DNA from: Polynucleobacter sp. MG-6-Vaara-E2
Lineage (GTDB): Bacteria > Pseudomonadota > Gammaproteobacteria > Burkholderiales > Burkholderiaceae
Length of the DNA: 64,000 bases
NCBI RefSeq assembly: GCF_018687695.1
Contig: NZ_CP061303.1
Span: forward strand, 806,001-870,000
Direction of reading: 5' to 3'
This document shows positions 8,007 to 16,810 of this stretch, one piece after another. The position numbers and the translations under genes were made by a program. The notes under the pieces were generated by a model. The model made no database searches, was not told the origin of the DNA, and saw only the letters and a list, made by a program, of their open reading frames with translations. Each line of letters opens with the position of its first letter. Position 1 is the stretch's first letter.

Positions 8007-9185
8007 TTAACTAAAAGCTTGAATGCCGGTTTGTGCGCGACCCAAAATAAGCGCGTGAATATCGTGAGTTCCCTCGTAGGTATTCACTACCTCTAGGTTC
8101 ATCATGTGACGTACTACACCATATTCGTCAGAGATACCGTTACCGCCGTGCATATCGCGTGCCATACGGGCAATATCTAAAGACTTGCCACAGGAGTTGC
8201 GTTTCATTATTGAGGTAATTTCTGGAGCAGCAATGCCTTCATCTTTCATGCGACCCAAACGCAAGCAACCTTGCAATCCGAGTGCAATTTCTGTTTGCAT
8301 ATCAGCTAATTTCTTTTGAATCAGTTGATTGGCAGCTAAAGGTTTGCCAAACTGTTTGCGGTCCATGGTGTATTGACGCGCTGCTTGCCAACACCACTCA
8401 GCAGCACCCAATGCACCCCAAGAAATCCCATAACGTGCAGAGTTCAAACAGGTAAATGGACCTTTGAGACCGGTGACTTCTGGGAATTCATTTTCAGTGG
8501 GGACAAACACTTCATCCATCACAATTTCACCAGTGATAGAGGCACGTAAACCCATCTTGCCGCTGATCTTTGGGGCGCTTAAGCCCTTCATCCCTTTTTC
8601 AAGGATGTAGCCACGAATGATGCCTTCATCATTTTTGGCCCACACCACAAACACATCGGCAATCGGAGCATTGGAGATCCACATCTTGGAGCCCGTTAAA
8701 GAAAATCCACCAGGAACTTTCTTTGCGCGTGTAATCATGCCGCCTGCGTCAGAGCCATAGTTTGGCTCTGTTAAACCAAAGCAGCCAATCCATTCACCAG
8801 TAGCTAATTTGGGCAGATATTTTTGCTTTTGTGCTTCAGAGCCAAATTCATTAATCGGCACCATTACTAAGGAGGACTGAACGCTCATCATGGAGCGGTA
8901 ACCAGAATCAACGCGCTCAATTTCACGAGCAATTAATCCGTACGAAACGTAATTTAAATTTGCACCACCATACTGTTCTGGAATCGTGATACCCAAGAGG
9001 CCAAGCTCACCCATCTCGCGAAAGATGGCGGGGTCAGTGGTTTCATTACGATAGGCATCCAAAATGCGAGGCATCAGGCGCCCTTGAGCGTAGTCCGCAG
9101 CGGCATCACGGATCATCCGCTCTTCCTCGCTAAGCTGGGTATCTAGTAAGAGAGGGTCTTCCCAATTAAAGCTGGCTTTACTCAT
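8007..9185 (-). CDS. gcdH: Glutaryl-CoA dehydrogenase
   Basis: 392-aa FAD-dependent acyl-CoA dehydrogenase that oxidises and decarboxylates glutaryl-CoA to crotonyl-CoA in lysine/tryptophan/aromatic degradation, passing electrons to ETF. Family motifs include FGLTEPNYGSDAGGM near residue 137, MHGGNGISDEYGVVRHMMN near 345 and the catalytic-base segment TYEGTHDIHALILG near 370. The wording of the last two is characteristic of GCDH rather than of other acyl-CoA dehydrogenases. Electrons would be routed via the ETF-QO encoded at 13581-15251. Confidence 0.93.
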   Translation of the reverse strand: MSKASFNWEDPLLLDTQLSEEERMIRDAAADYAQGRLMPRILDAYRNETTDPAIFREMGELGLLGITIPEQYGGANLNYVSYGLIAREIERVDSGYRSMMSVQSSLVMVPINEFGSEAQKQKYLPKLATGEWIGCFGLTEPNYGSDAGGMITRAKKVPGGFSLTGSKMWISNAPIADVFVVWAKNDEGIIRGYILEKGMKGLSAPKISGKMGLRASITGEIVMDEVFVPTENEFPEVTGLKGPFTCLNSARYGISWGALGAAEWCWQAARQYTMDRKQFGKPLAANQLIQKKLADMQTEIALGLQGCLRLGRMKDEGIAAPEITSIMKRNSCGKSLDIARMARDMHGGNGISDEYGVVRHMMNLEVVNTYEGTHDIHALILGRAQTGIQAFS

Positions 9186-9280
9186 GGTTCTCGTCGTCCT
9201 ATGGAATGTTTTCTGCCCGCCTCCTGCGTAAGTCCAGGAATGCGGATATGCTTTGTTCTATTATCCATTTTTCTAGACTT

Positions 9281-9991
9281 ATGGACTCGCCAAGACGACA
9301 CCATCGCTATTACGACCTGATTCTGGCTGCCTTTGTGGTCGTACTCCTGTGCTCAAACTTTATTGGGGCTGGTAAAGCAGCTGTCGTGAATTTGCCTTTT
9401 TATGGCGAATTGGCATTTGGGGGCGGCATTTTGTTTTTCCCAATCGCCTATTTCTTTGGCGACATCCTCACAGAAGTCTATGGCTACGCTTATGACCGCC
9501 GTGCCGTTTGGGCGGGGTTTGCTGCTTTGGCTTTTGCAGCCATCATGGCGCAGATCGTGATTGCTTTGCCGGTTGCGCCTGGCGCCTACATGGCCAATTA
9601 TCAACATGGGCTAGAGACTGTCTTTGGCAATTCATGGCGAATTGCGCTGGCCTCCATCTTTTCTTTCTGGTGCGGTAGTTTTACCAATAGCTTTGTATTG
9701 GCCAAGATGAAGATTTGGACTCAGGGTCGATTTTTGTGGATGCGCACGATCGGCTCAACGGCGGTAGGGGAGTTGGTTGATTCCTCCTTCTTTTACCTTC
9801 TGGCTTTCTATGGTATCTGGCCAACTCATGAAATCCTTCAAGTCGCTTTAGCCCAATATGCACTTAAAACTGCTTGGGAAGTCTTGGCAACGCCATTGAC
9901 CTACTGGATCGTCCATTTCCTCAAGCGTAAAGAAAACGAGGATTACTACGATATTCATACAAATTTCACGCCATTTCGGGTCAAAGTCTAA
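9281..9991 (+). CDS. VUT-family queuosine-precursor transporter (YhhQ-like)
   Basis: Polytopic membrane protein of the vitamin-uptake-transporter-like family, which includes the queuosine precursor importers YhhQ/QPTR. Typical features are the first helix DLILAAFVVVLLCSNFIG, the PIAYFFGDILTEVYGY segment, the WRIALASIFSFWCGSFTNSF segment and a late GELVDSSFFYLLAF helix. The start is uncertain: ATG 9281 gives 236 aa and begins close to the first helix, while ATGs at 9248 and 9206 add hydrophilic residues; an AGGA precedes 9248. No preQ1 riboswitch could be recognised upstream. Confidence 0.85.
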   Translation: MDSPRRHHRYYDLILAAFVVVLLCSNFIGAGKAAVVNLPFYGELAFGGGILFFPIAYFFGDILTEVYGYAYDRRAVWAGFAALAFAAIMAQIVIALPVAPGAYMANYQHGLETVFGNSWRIALASIFSFWCGSFTNSFVLAKMKIWTQGRFLWMRTIGSTAVGELVDSSFFYLLAFYGIWPTHEILQVALAQYALKTAWEVLATPLTYWIVHFLKRKENEDYYDIHTNFTPFRVKV

Positions 9992-10024
9992 TCAGGCCCT
10001 GATTTAGAGCTTTCCTCGCCCTAA

Positions 10025-10062
10025 ACCGTTAAAATAACGGTCTTTGCCCCTAATGCTAGGGG
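10025..10062 (+). other. Two tandem short hairpins upstream of the ABC-F gene
   Basis: Two perfect six-base-pair stems stand side by side: ACCGTT/AACGGT (10025-10041, AAAAT loop, followed by CTTT) and CCCCTA/TAGGGG (10047-10062, ATGC loop). The first may act as a weak terminator for the transporter gene. The second lies in the likely 5' leader of the ABC-F gene, whose GTG is 40 bp further on. Confidence 0.45.
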
Positions 10063-10101
10063 GATCTGTTGAATTGAATTTCAGAAAGCTAGAAAACATC
10101 C

Positions 10102-11709
10102 GTGCTGTCCGCATCTAATATCACCATGCAGTTTGGGGCTAAACCCCTGTTTGAAAATATTTCCGTGAAGTTTGGCGGCGGTAATCGTTATGGCCTCATT
10201 GGCGCAAACGGTTGCGGTAAATCTACTTTCATGAAAATCCTTGGGGGTGAGCTAGAGCCAACCAGCGGCAACGTGAGTTTGGATCCTGGTATTCGTTTAG
10301 GTAAATTGCGTCAAGATCAATTTGCTTATGAAGATGTACGCGTGCTTGATGTCGTGATGATGGGTCACGAAGAAATGTGGAAAGCTGCAGCTGAGCGTGA
10401 CGCCATCTACGCGAATCCAGATGCTACTGATGAAGATTACATGAAGGCTGCAGAGCTTGAAGGTAAATATGCTGAGTATGGTGGTTATACCGCTGAAGCA
10501 AAAGCAGGCGAATTGTTATTAGGTATTGGTATTCCGATTGAGCAACATAATGGCCCCATGAGTAACGTAGCTCCAGGTTGGAAATTGCGTGTGTTGCTAG
10601 CCCAGGCCTTGTTCTCCGATCCGGATGTCTTATTGCTCGATGAGCCAACCAATAACTTGGATATTCACTCTATTCATTGGTTAGAGGATATTCTGAACGA
10701 GATTAAGAGCACGATCATCATTATTTCCCATGATCGCCACTTCCTCAATGAAGTCTGTACGCACATGGCCGATATGGACTATGGAACACTCAAGGTCTAT
10801 CCAGGTAATTATGATTCATACATGCTTGCATCTGTGCAGGCGCGCACACAACAGTTAAGTAATAACGTCAAAGCTAAAGAAAAAATTGCTGAATTAGCGG
10901 CTTTCGTAGCTCGATTCTCTGCAAATGCTTCTAAAGCACGTCAGGCAACTTCACGTCAACGTCAGTTAGAGAAAATTGAAGTAGTTGAAGTAAAGCCGTC
11001 ATCACGTCAAAATCCATTCATTCGTTTTGATACTGAGAAAAAACTCCACAACATGGCAGTCGAGTGCAATGCACTGACCAAAGCTTACGACCGAGTCATC
11101 TTTAAGAATTTTAAGCTGGGCGTTCGTGCTGGTGAAAAGATTGCCATCATTGGTCAGAACGGTGCAGGCAAGACTACTTTGCTTAAAACAATCCTCAGCA
11201 AACGCTTTGATGGTATTGCTGCAGATAGTGGCGATGTGAAGTGGGCAGAAAATGCGAACGTCGGCGTTATGCCTCAGGACAATACTGACATGTTCGCCAA
11301 AGATGAGTTGCTCATGGATTGGATGAATAACTGGCGTAACACTGGTGATGATGATCAAGTCATTCGTGGCACCTTAGGTCGCCTCTTGTTCTCTGGTGAC
11401 GATATTGGCAAGTCAGTCAAAGTGCTTTCTGGTGGTGAAAAGGGCCGTATGATTTGGGGCAAACTCATGCTCCAGAAATATAACGTGCTGGCAATGGATG
11501 AGCCAACTAACCACATGGATATGGAATCGATTGAGAGCTTACAAATTGCACTCGAGAAATTTGATGGTACTTTGATCTTTGTTTCTCATGACCGTGAGTT
11601 TGTTTCTGCCTTGGCGAACCGCATCTTGGAAGTAAAGATGGACGGCACTGTAGTAGATTATTCGGGCACTTACGAGGAGTATTTGCGTAGCCAGGAGTTA
11701 ACTGGCTAA
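10102..11709 (+). CDS. ybiT: ABC-F family ATPase, YbiT type
   Basis: 535-aa soluble protein with two ATP-binding cassettes and no membrane domain; ABC-F proteins bind the ribosome and relieve stalled or antibiotic-blocked states. Walker A motifs are GANGCGKST near residue 38 and GQNGAGKTT near 352; Walker B motifs are LLLDEPTNNLD near 193 and LAMDEPTNHMD. The first signature motif is degenerate (NVAPGWKLR) and the second canonical (LSGGEKGR), as in YbiT. The start is a GTG; the sequence from there (MLSASNITMQFG) aligns with the YbiT N-terminus as I know it. Confidence 0.93.
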   Translation: MLSASNITMQFGAKPLFENISVKFGGGNRYGLIGANGCGKSTFMKILGGELEPTSGNVSLDPGIRLGKLRQDQFAYEDVRVLDVVMMGHEEMWKAAAERDAIYANPDATDEDYMKAAELEGKYAEYGGYTAEAKAGELLLGIGIPIEQHNGPMSNVAPGWKLRVLLAQALFSDPDVLLLDEPTNNLDIHSIHWLEDILNEIKSTIIIISHDRHFLNEVCTHMADMDYGTLKVYPGNYDSYMLASVQARTQQLSNNVKAKEKIAELAAFVARFSANASKARQATSRQRQLEKIEVVEVKPSSRQNPFIRFDTEKKLHNMAVECNALTKAYDRVIFKNFKLGVRAGEKIAIIGQNGAGKTTLLKTILSKRFDGIAADSGDVKWAENANVGVMPQDNTDMFAKDELLMDWMNNWRNTGDDDQVIRGTLGRLLFSGDDIGKSVKVLSGGEKGRMIWGKLMLQKYNVLAMDEPTNHMDMESIESLQIALEKFDGTLIFVSHDREFVSALANRILEVKMDGTVVDYSGTYEEYLRSQELTG

Positions 11710-11738
11710 GTTACTAAATTGGTTTGAGATTTAAAAAC

Positions 11739-11769
11739 AATAAGCCTGCGAATTACGCGGGCTTATTTT
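11739..11769. terminator. Bidirectional terminator between ybiT-like and DUF1289 genes
   Basis: A 12-bp stem (AATAAGCCTGCG / CGCGGGCTTATT with one G-T wobble, loop AATTA) is followed by TTTTC on the plus strand and preceded by an A-rich run that would be T-rich on the minus strand. The loop overlaps the last codons of the minus-strand DUF1289 gene. Confidence 0.75.
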
Positions 11770-12019
11770 CTTTGGCTTGTCGCTGAAAGCGCGTAGCAGT
11801 GCCATCTTCGCGAATACGTTTCCAGACAGAGGCCTTTTCATCATCAGAAAAGAAGACCCAATTACTCACTTCATTCAGTGTGCGGCCACAGCCTTGGCAA
11901 ATCTCATCATAGAGAGTAGTGCAAACGCCAATACAAGGTGAGTCTGATTCCTCATCTCCGGTGGAGAGGGAATGTGAGCCGTCTTGTGGCGCTTGATTGT
12001 TATTGCTTCCGGAATTCAT
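11753..12019 (-). CDS. DUF1289 small cysteine protein
   Basis: 88-aa protein with the DUF1289 core SPCIGVCTTLYDEICQGCGRT and a following WVFFSDDEKASVWKRI helix. Four cysteines in CxxxC...CxxC spacing suggest metal binding, but the function is unknown. The N-terminal 25 residues are low-complexity and rich in Ser, Asn and Gly. Its ATG overlaps the stop of the upstream GNAT gene (ATGA), so it is the last gene of a minus-strand operon. Confidence 0.85.
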   Translation of the reverse strand: MNSGSNNNQAPQDGSHSLSTGDEESDSPCIGVCTTLYDEICQGCGRTLNEVSNWVFFSDDEKASVWKRIREDGTATRFQRQAKENKPA

Positions 12020-13188
12020 GCAAGTACTTTAGTCGATTTCAGCGGACTATGCTCAGCAAGCTCATCAACATAGGCGCCAATGCCTTGATGTTCACGTTCT
12101 AGGAAGTGCGCAACAGCCTTAGACAACCTAGGGTCTTGAATAAAATGAGCCGATTGAATGGTAGTTGGTAAAAATCCCCGCGCCATTTTGTGCTCACCTT
12201 GTGCGCCACCTTCAAAGGTTTGAATACCTTGGGAAATGCAGTATTCAATAGCTTGGTAGTAAGCAGTTTCAAAATGAAGGCAGGGCACGCGTTCCAGAGC
12301 GCCCCAATATCGGCCATAGGCTTTGGAGGATGGCTTGTCCACAACCAATAGAGAGGCAGCAATTGGAATACTACTTCGTTGCGCAATGATCAGATGAAGA
12401 TTTTCTGGCATTTGTTTTGCCCATCGCTTAAAGAACTCTTCACTGAGATAGGGACTCGACTGATGTTCGAAATACGTATTTTGATAACAGGCGTAAAAGA
12501 ATTCCCAATCTTGATCATTGGATTCATTTCCGGGTACATGCCTGAAAGTGATAGCTTCTTTTGCCACTTGCTCGCGTTCGCGGCGAATATTTTTGCGACG
12601 CTTCATGGTCAATACGGATAAGAATTGCTCAAAGCTTTGAAAGCCATGGTTATGCCAATGAAACTGCACTGAATCTCTTAATAAAAAGCCTTGGTCATTG
12701 AGATGATTGGCCTCCGTGCCCATGGGAAACAGTATGTGCGCTGAAGATAACTGGTTATCTTTTAATAGGGACTTTAGCCCGCCAATCAATGCATTTTGAA
12801 CTTCAATTTGATTAGCGTCGGGAGAGCACAAAAGTCTTGAGCCCTGAACGGGGGTAAATGGAACGGCACAAAGTACCTTTGGATAGTAGTTGAGCCCTTG
12901 TTGCTCATAAGCCTGCGCCCAAGACCAATCAAATACAAACTCACCATAGGAATGCTGCTTTAAATACAGTGGCATTGCACCCATTAATCGACCATCTTGT
13001 TTTAAAACCAAATGGGCAATCTGCCATCCAGTGTTGCCACCAACACAGCCTGTCTCTTCCAGTGCGCTTAAGAATTCATGTTTGAGAAAGGGGCCGGCAT
13101 CTGGACCTAGTAGGCCATTCCATTCTGATGCGGAGATATCAGAGAGTCGATCGATGATCTCTAATTGATATTGCTCAGAGTCGGCCAC
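12016..13188 (-). CDS. GNAT-type N-acyltransferase (DUF482/COG3146 family)
   Basis: 390-aa cytoplasmic protein resembling the peptidoglycan-bridge/FemAB-like GNAT proteins of COG3146. Recognisable segments are the N-terminal SEWNGL...PFLKHEFLSALEETG, the middle RRKNIRREREQV, and the late FEGGAQGEHKMARGFLP, which is the best family marker. The substrate is unknown. The start appears to be a GTG at 13188, 2 bp after the gloA stop and without a clear Shine-Dalgarno, so translational coupling is likely. Confidence 0.85.
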   Translation of the reverse strand: MADSEQYQLEIIDRLSDISASEWNGLLGPDAGPFLKHEFLSALEETGCVGGNTGWQIAHLVLKQDGRLMGAMPLYLKQHSYGEFVFDWSWAQAYEQQGLNYYPKVLCAVPFTPVQGSRLLCSPDANQIEVQNALIGGLKSLLKDNQLSSAHILFPMGTEANHLNDQGFLLRDSVQFHWHNHGFQSFEQFLSVLTMKRRKNIRREREQVAKEAITFRHVPGNESNDQDWEFFYACYQNTYFEHQSSPYLSEEFFKRWAKQMPENLHLIIAQRSSIPIAASLLVVDKPSSKAYGRYWGALERVPCLHFETAYYQAIEYCISQGIQTFEGGAQGEHKMARGFLPTTIQSAHFIQDPRLSKAVAHFLEREHQGIGAYVDELAEHSPLKSTKVLA

Positions 13189-13190
13189 TA

Positions 13191-13577
13191 TTAGCGTTGA
13201 ATGAGTTCAATTTTGTAACCATCGGGATCGGTTACAAAAGCAATGATGGTGTCGCCACCGGCAACCGGTCCTCCCTCACGAGTGACATTGCCGCCGGCAG
13301 CTTTAATTTTGTCGCAAGCGGCGTAGGCGTCAGGCACCCCAATAGCTATATGACCATAGGCTGTGCCTAAGTCATAAGAGTGAACGCCATGGTTATAAGT
13401 CAGCTCAATCTCAGCTTGTCCATCACCATTGCCTTTACCAAAGCCTACAAACGCCAATGAGTACTTTTGCTCTGGCCTTTCGGTAGTGCGCAGCAAATTC
13501 ATACCTAACACCTTGGTATAGAAATCAATTGAGCGCTGAAGATCCCCAACGCGCAACATGGTGTGTAAGATCATCAT
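13191..13577 (-). CDS. gloA: Lactoylglutathione lyase (glyoxalase I)
   Basis: 128-aa metalloenzyme that isomerises the methylglyoxal-glutathione hemithioacetal to S-lactoylglutathione. VOC-fold motifs include HTMLRVGDLQRSIDFYTKVLGM (metal ligand His near residue 5), ELTYNHG near 57 (Glu ligand), AYGHIAIGV near 75 (His ligand) and DPDGYKIELIQ near the end (Glu ligand). All four ligands are present and the length is normal. Two adjacent ATGs (13577, 13574) are possible starts. Lies 3 bp after the ETF-QO gene. Confidence 0.95.
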   Translation of the reverse strand: MMILHTMLRVGDLQRSIDFYTKVLGMNLLRTTERPEQKYSLAFVGFGKGNGDGQAEIELTYNHGVHSYDLGTAYGHIAIGVPDAYAACDKIKAAGGNVTREGGPVAGGDTIIAFVTDPDGYKIELIQR

Positions 13578-13580
13578 GAT

Positions 13581-15251
13581 TTACATTGCCCCGTAATTAG
13601 GACCACCACCACCTTCAGGGGTGACCCAAACAATGTTTTGACTCGGATCTTTAATATCGCAAGTTTTGCAATGGACGCAATTTTGTGAATTGATCTGCAA
13701 GCGTGGCTGTCCATCCGCTTCAACATATTCATAAACGCCCGCGGGGCAGTAGCGCTGCTCTGGACCAGCATAGGTTTTGAGGTTCAGGCTCACCGGTATT
13801 GCTGCATCTTTTAGGGTGAGATGAATCGGCTGATTCTCAGCATGGTTTGTATTGGAGATAAACACAGAAGAGAGGCGGTCAAAGCTGATCTTGCCATCTG
13901 GCTTTGGGTACTCAATCGGCTTGTGCTGGACTGCGGGTTGCAAACACTCATGATCAGCGTGCTTGAGGTGAATAGTCCATGGCATATTGCCGCCTAGAAC
14001 CTTTTGCTCAAGACCAACCATGATTGTGCCTAGGTAGAGTCCTTTAGACATCCATGGCTTGAAGTTACGGGCTTGATTCAATTCTGTATGCAACCAGCTA
14101 TTTTGGAATGCAGTTGGATAGCCAGCCAAGACATCAGCGGAGCGATTGTCGTTCAGTGCGGAGACTGCAGCTTCTGCAGCAAGCATGCCCGTTTTGATTG
14201 CTGCATGGCTACCTTTAATACGTGATGCATTTAAGAAGCCGGCATCGCAACCGATGAGTGCACCGCCCGGGAAAACGGTTTTAGGTAGACTATTTAAACC
14301 ACCAGCAGTCAGTGCACGCGCACCATAAGCAATACGCTTACCACCTTCAAATGTTTCACGAATTTTGGGATGTAACTTGTAGCGTTGGAATTCTTCAAAG
14401 GGGGAAAGGTATGGGTTCTTGTAAGAAAGGCCGACTACCAAGCCAACTGCAACCTTGTTATCACCCAAGTGATAGAGGAACGAGCCGCCATAGGTATCGC
14501 TCTCTAATGGCCAGCCAGCAGTATGTACTACAAAGCCTGGCTTACTTTTGGAAGGCTCTACTTCCCAGAGTTCCTTGATACCAATGCCATAGCTTTGCGG
14601 GTCGGAATCCTTATCTAAAGAGAACTTGTCAATCAGCTGCTTACCTAAATGGCCGCGAGCACCCTCAGCAAACAGGGTGTACTTACCACGTAATTCTATC
14701 CCCAGTTGAAATTGATCGGTTGGATTACCTTCTTTATCTATACCCATTGAGCCGGTGATGACACCGCTGACTGCACCTTGCTCGTTATACAAAACTTCTG
14801 CTGCAGGAAAGCCTGGGAAAATTTCTACACCGAGGGCTTCTGCTTGTTCGCCTAACCAGCGAGTTACATTAGCCAAGCTCACAATATAGTTGCCTTCATT
14901 CTTAAAACAATGCGGCAACATCCAATTAGGAACTTGATAAGAATTATCCGAAGTTAAAAATAGAAATTGATCCTGAGTCACTTCAGTATTGAGTGGGGCG
15001 CCCAACTCTTTCCAATTCGGAAAGAGTTCCGTTAGCGCCCTAGGGTCCATGACTGCGCCAGACAAAATATGCGCGCCAATTTCTGAACCCTTTTCTAAAA
15101 CGCAAACGCTAATGTCTTTACCTGTTTCATTCGCAAGCTGCTTAGCCTTGATGGCGGCTGAAAGACCAGCCGGCCCACCCCCAACAATGACCAGGTCGTA
15201 ATCCATGGATTCCCTTGGTCCGAATTGTTCTAGTAGCTGGGCCTGATTCAT
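13581..15251 (-). CDS. Electron transfer flavoprotein-ubiquinone oxidoreductase
   Basis: 556-aa membrane-associated flavoprotein that takes electrons from ETF and reduces ubiquinone, linking acyl-CoA dehydrogenases such as gcdH to the respiratory chain. The N-terminal FAD motif DLVIVGGGPAGLSAAIKA is near residue 19, and the C-terminal 4Fe-4S motif NCVHCKTCDIKDPSQNI is preceded by the CPAGVYEY cysteine. The start at 15251 (MNQAQLLEQ) is chosen because GGAGAG lies 6 bases upstream; an in-frame codon 66 bp earlier lacks this. First gene of a four-gene minus-strand operon. Confidence 0.95.
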   Translation of the reverse strand: MNQAQLLEQFGPRESMDYDLVIVGGGPAGLSAAIKAKQLANETGKDISVCVLEKGSEIGAHILSGAVMDPRALTELFPNWKELGAPLNTEVTQDQFLFLTSDNSYQVPNWMLPHCFKNEGNYIVSLANVTRWLGEQAEALGVEIFPGFPAAEVLYNEQGAVSGVITGSMGIDKEGNPTDQFQLGIELRGKYTLFAEGARGHLGKQLIDKFSLDKDSDPQSYGIGIKELWEVEPSKSKPGFVVHTAGWPLESDTYGGSFLYHLGDNKVAVGLVVGLSYKNPYLSPFEEFQRYKLHPKIRETFEGGKRIAYGARALTAGGLNSLPKTVFPGGALIGCDAGFLNASRIKGSHAAIKTGMLAAEAAVSALNDNRSADVLAGYPTAFQNSWLHTELNQARNFKPWMSKGLYLGTIMVGLEQKVLGGNMPWTIHLKHADHECLQPAVQHKPIEYPKPDGKISFDRLSSVFISNTNHAENQPIHLTLKDAAIPVSLNLKTYAGPEQRYCPAGVYEYVEADGQPRLQINSQNCVHCKTCDIKDPSQNIVWVTPEGGGGPNYGAM

Positions 15252-15409
15252 GCAAACTCTCCGAGATTTCTTAAAAATAGGGTATTTCAGCCTAGATAGT
15301 TTAGATCGAACTGTCAAAAACCAATTTAGTGCCAGGACTGCCTAGGCTAAAGGGCCTAAGGCGTTATGATTACTTTTTTACCCTTTTTGGCAATATTAGG
15401 ACAAAAGTC

Positions 15410-16111
15410 ATGAATAAAACTTACCCATCGGCAGTTGATGCCTTGAGGGATATTTTGCAAGATGGACAAAAACTGGCTGTTGGCGGTTTTGGTCTTTGCG
15501 GCATTCCTGAAGCCTTGATTCAAGCGGTGAAGGATCTTGGCGCACAAAATCTCACAGCGATTGCGAATAATGCGGGCGTTGATGGGTTTGGTTTGGGGCT
15601 TTTGCTCAACTCTCGTCAAGTCAAAAAGATGGTCGCTTCTTATGTTGGCGAAAACAAAGAGTTTGAGCGTCAATATTTAGCTGGTGAATTGGAGTTGGAA
15701 TTTACCCCACAAGGAACCTTGGCGGAAAAATTGCGTGCAGGTGGATGTGGAATCCCAGCGTTCTATACCAAGACTGGTGTTGGCACTTTGGTTGCCGAAG
15801 GTAAAGAAGAAAAAGAATTTGATGGTGAGAAGTACATCATGGAGCGTTCTATCGTCTCCGATATTTCTCTCGTGAAAGCCTGGAAAGCAGATAAATCAGG
15901 TAATTTGGTCTACCGCTATACCGCGCGCAACTTCAATCCTGTGGTGGCAATGGCAGGCAAGATTACTGTTGCAGAAGTGGAAGAGATTGTTGAGAACGGC
16001 CAATTACATCCTGATGAGATCCACACCCCAGGCATTTATGTCCACCGCTTGGTGCTCCACAAAAATCCAGAGAAGCGCATCGAACAGCGTACTTTGACTG
16101 CAAAAGCTTAA
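15410..16111 (+). CDS. scoA: Succinyl-CoA:3-ketoacid CoA-transferase subunit A
   Basis: 233-aa alpha subunit of the enzyme that moves CoA between succinyl-CoA and acetoacetate, used in ketone-body and fatty-acid metabolism. Family motifs are GGFGLCGIPEALI near residue 26, NNAGVDGFGLGLLL near 52 and the GGCGIPAFYTKTGVGT loop near 115. The start at 15410 (MNKTYPSAVDAL) has an AGGA 7-10 bases upstream; the frame is open for another 81 bp without a better site. Followed 13 bp later by subunit B. Confidence 0.94.
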   Translation: MNKTYPSAVDALRDILQDGQKLAVGGFGLCGIPEALIQAVKDLGAQNLTAIANNAGVDGFGLGLLLNSRQVKKMVASYVGENKEFERQYLAGELELEFTPQGTLAEKLRAGGCGIPAFYTKTGVGTLVAEGKEEKEFDGEKYIMERSIVSDISLVKAWKADKSGNLVYRYTARNFNPVVAMAGKITVAEVEEIVENGQLHPDEIHTPGIYVHRLVLHKNPEKRIEQRTLTAKA

Positions 16112-16124
16112 TAGGAAGACTGAT

Positions 16125-16775
16125 ATGCCTTGGACTAGAGATGAAATGGCAGCACGTGCTGCAAAAGAGTTAAAAGACGGTTACTACGTAAACCTTGGTA
16201 TTGGTATGCCGACTTTGGTGGCTAACCATGTACCAAAAGATATGGAGGTATGGCTTCAGTCTGAGAATGGATTGCTTGGTATTGGCCCATTTCCAACGGA
16301 AGAAACGATTGATGCTGACTTGATTAATGCAGGTAAGCAAACCATTACAACTTTGCCTGGCTCTTCTATTTTTTCATCCGCTGATTCCTTTGGAATGATC
16401 CGCGGTGGAAAAATTAATATTGCGATCTTGGGTGCAATGCAAGTGAGCGAACATGGCGATCTGGCCAACTGGATGATTCCAGGAAAAATGGTCAAGGGTA
16501 TGGGTGGTGCAATGGATCTGGTTGCGGGCGTAAAACACGTCGTGGTATTGATGGAGCACGTGGCTAAGAAAAAAGATGGCACTGAAGAGCTTAAGATTTT
16601 GCCTAAGTGCACTTTGCCTCTCACCGGTGTTGGTGTGATTAGCCAGATCATTACTGATCTGTGCGTTTTGGATATCACTCCGAAAGGTTTGAAGTTGATT
16701 GAATTGGCTCCTGGCGTCACTAAGGAAGAAGTGATTGCCAAAACTGGTGCCCCTGTTGATACAACGGGTTTATAA
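16125..16775 (+). CDS. scoB: Succinyl-CoA:3-ketoacid CoA-transferase subunit B
   Basis: 216-aa beta subunit. The catalytic glutamate lies in QSENGLLGIGPF near residue 46, and the YYVNLGIGMPTLVANH and GGAMDLVAGVKHVVVLMEH segments are typical. A ribosome binding site AGGAAG precedes the ATG. The pair with the preceding subunit A is the standard bacterial arrangement. Confidence 0.95.
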   Translation: MPWTRDEMAARAAKELKDGYYVNLGIGMPTLVANHVPKDMEVWLQSENGLLGIGPFPTEETIDADLINAGKQTITTLPGSSIFSSADSFGMIRGGKINIAILGAMQVSEHGDLANWMIPGKMVKGMGGAMDLVAGVKHVVVLMEHVAKKKDGTEELKILPKCTLPLTGVGVISQIITDLCVLDITPKGLKLIELAPGVTKEEVIAKTGAPVDTTGL

Positions 16776-16810
16776 CAACCGTCATCATTTAATGGAATAA
16801 TGGGTTCACC

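Noticed and set aside
9186..9280. preQ1 riboswitch before the queuosine-precursor-type transporter
   Set aside because: No recognisable aptamer hairpin with an A-rich tail could be read in the 95-bp gap.
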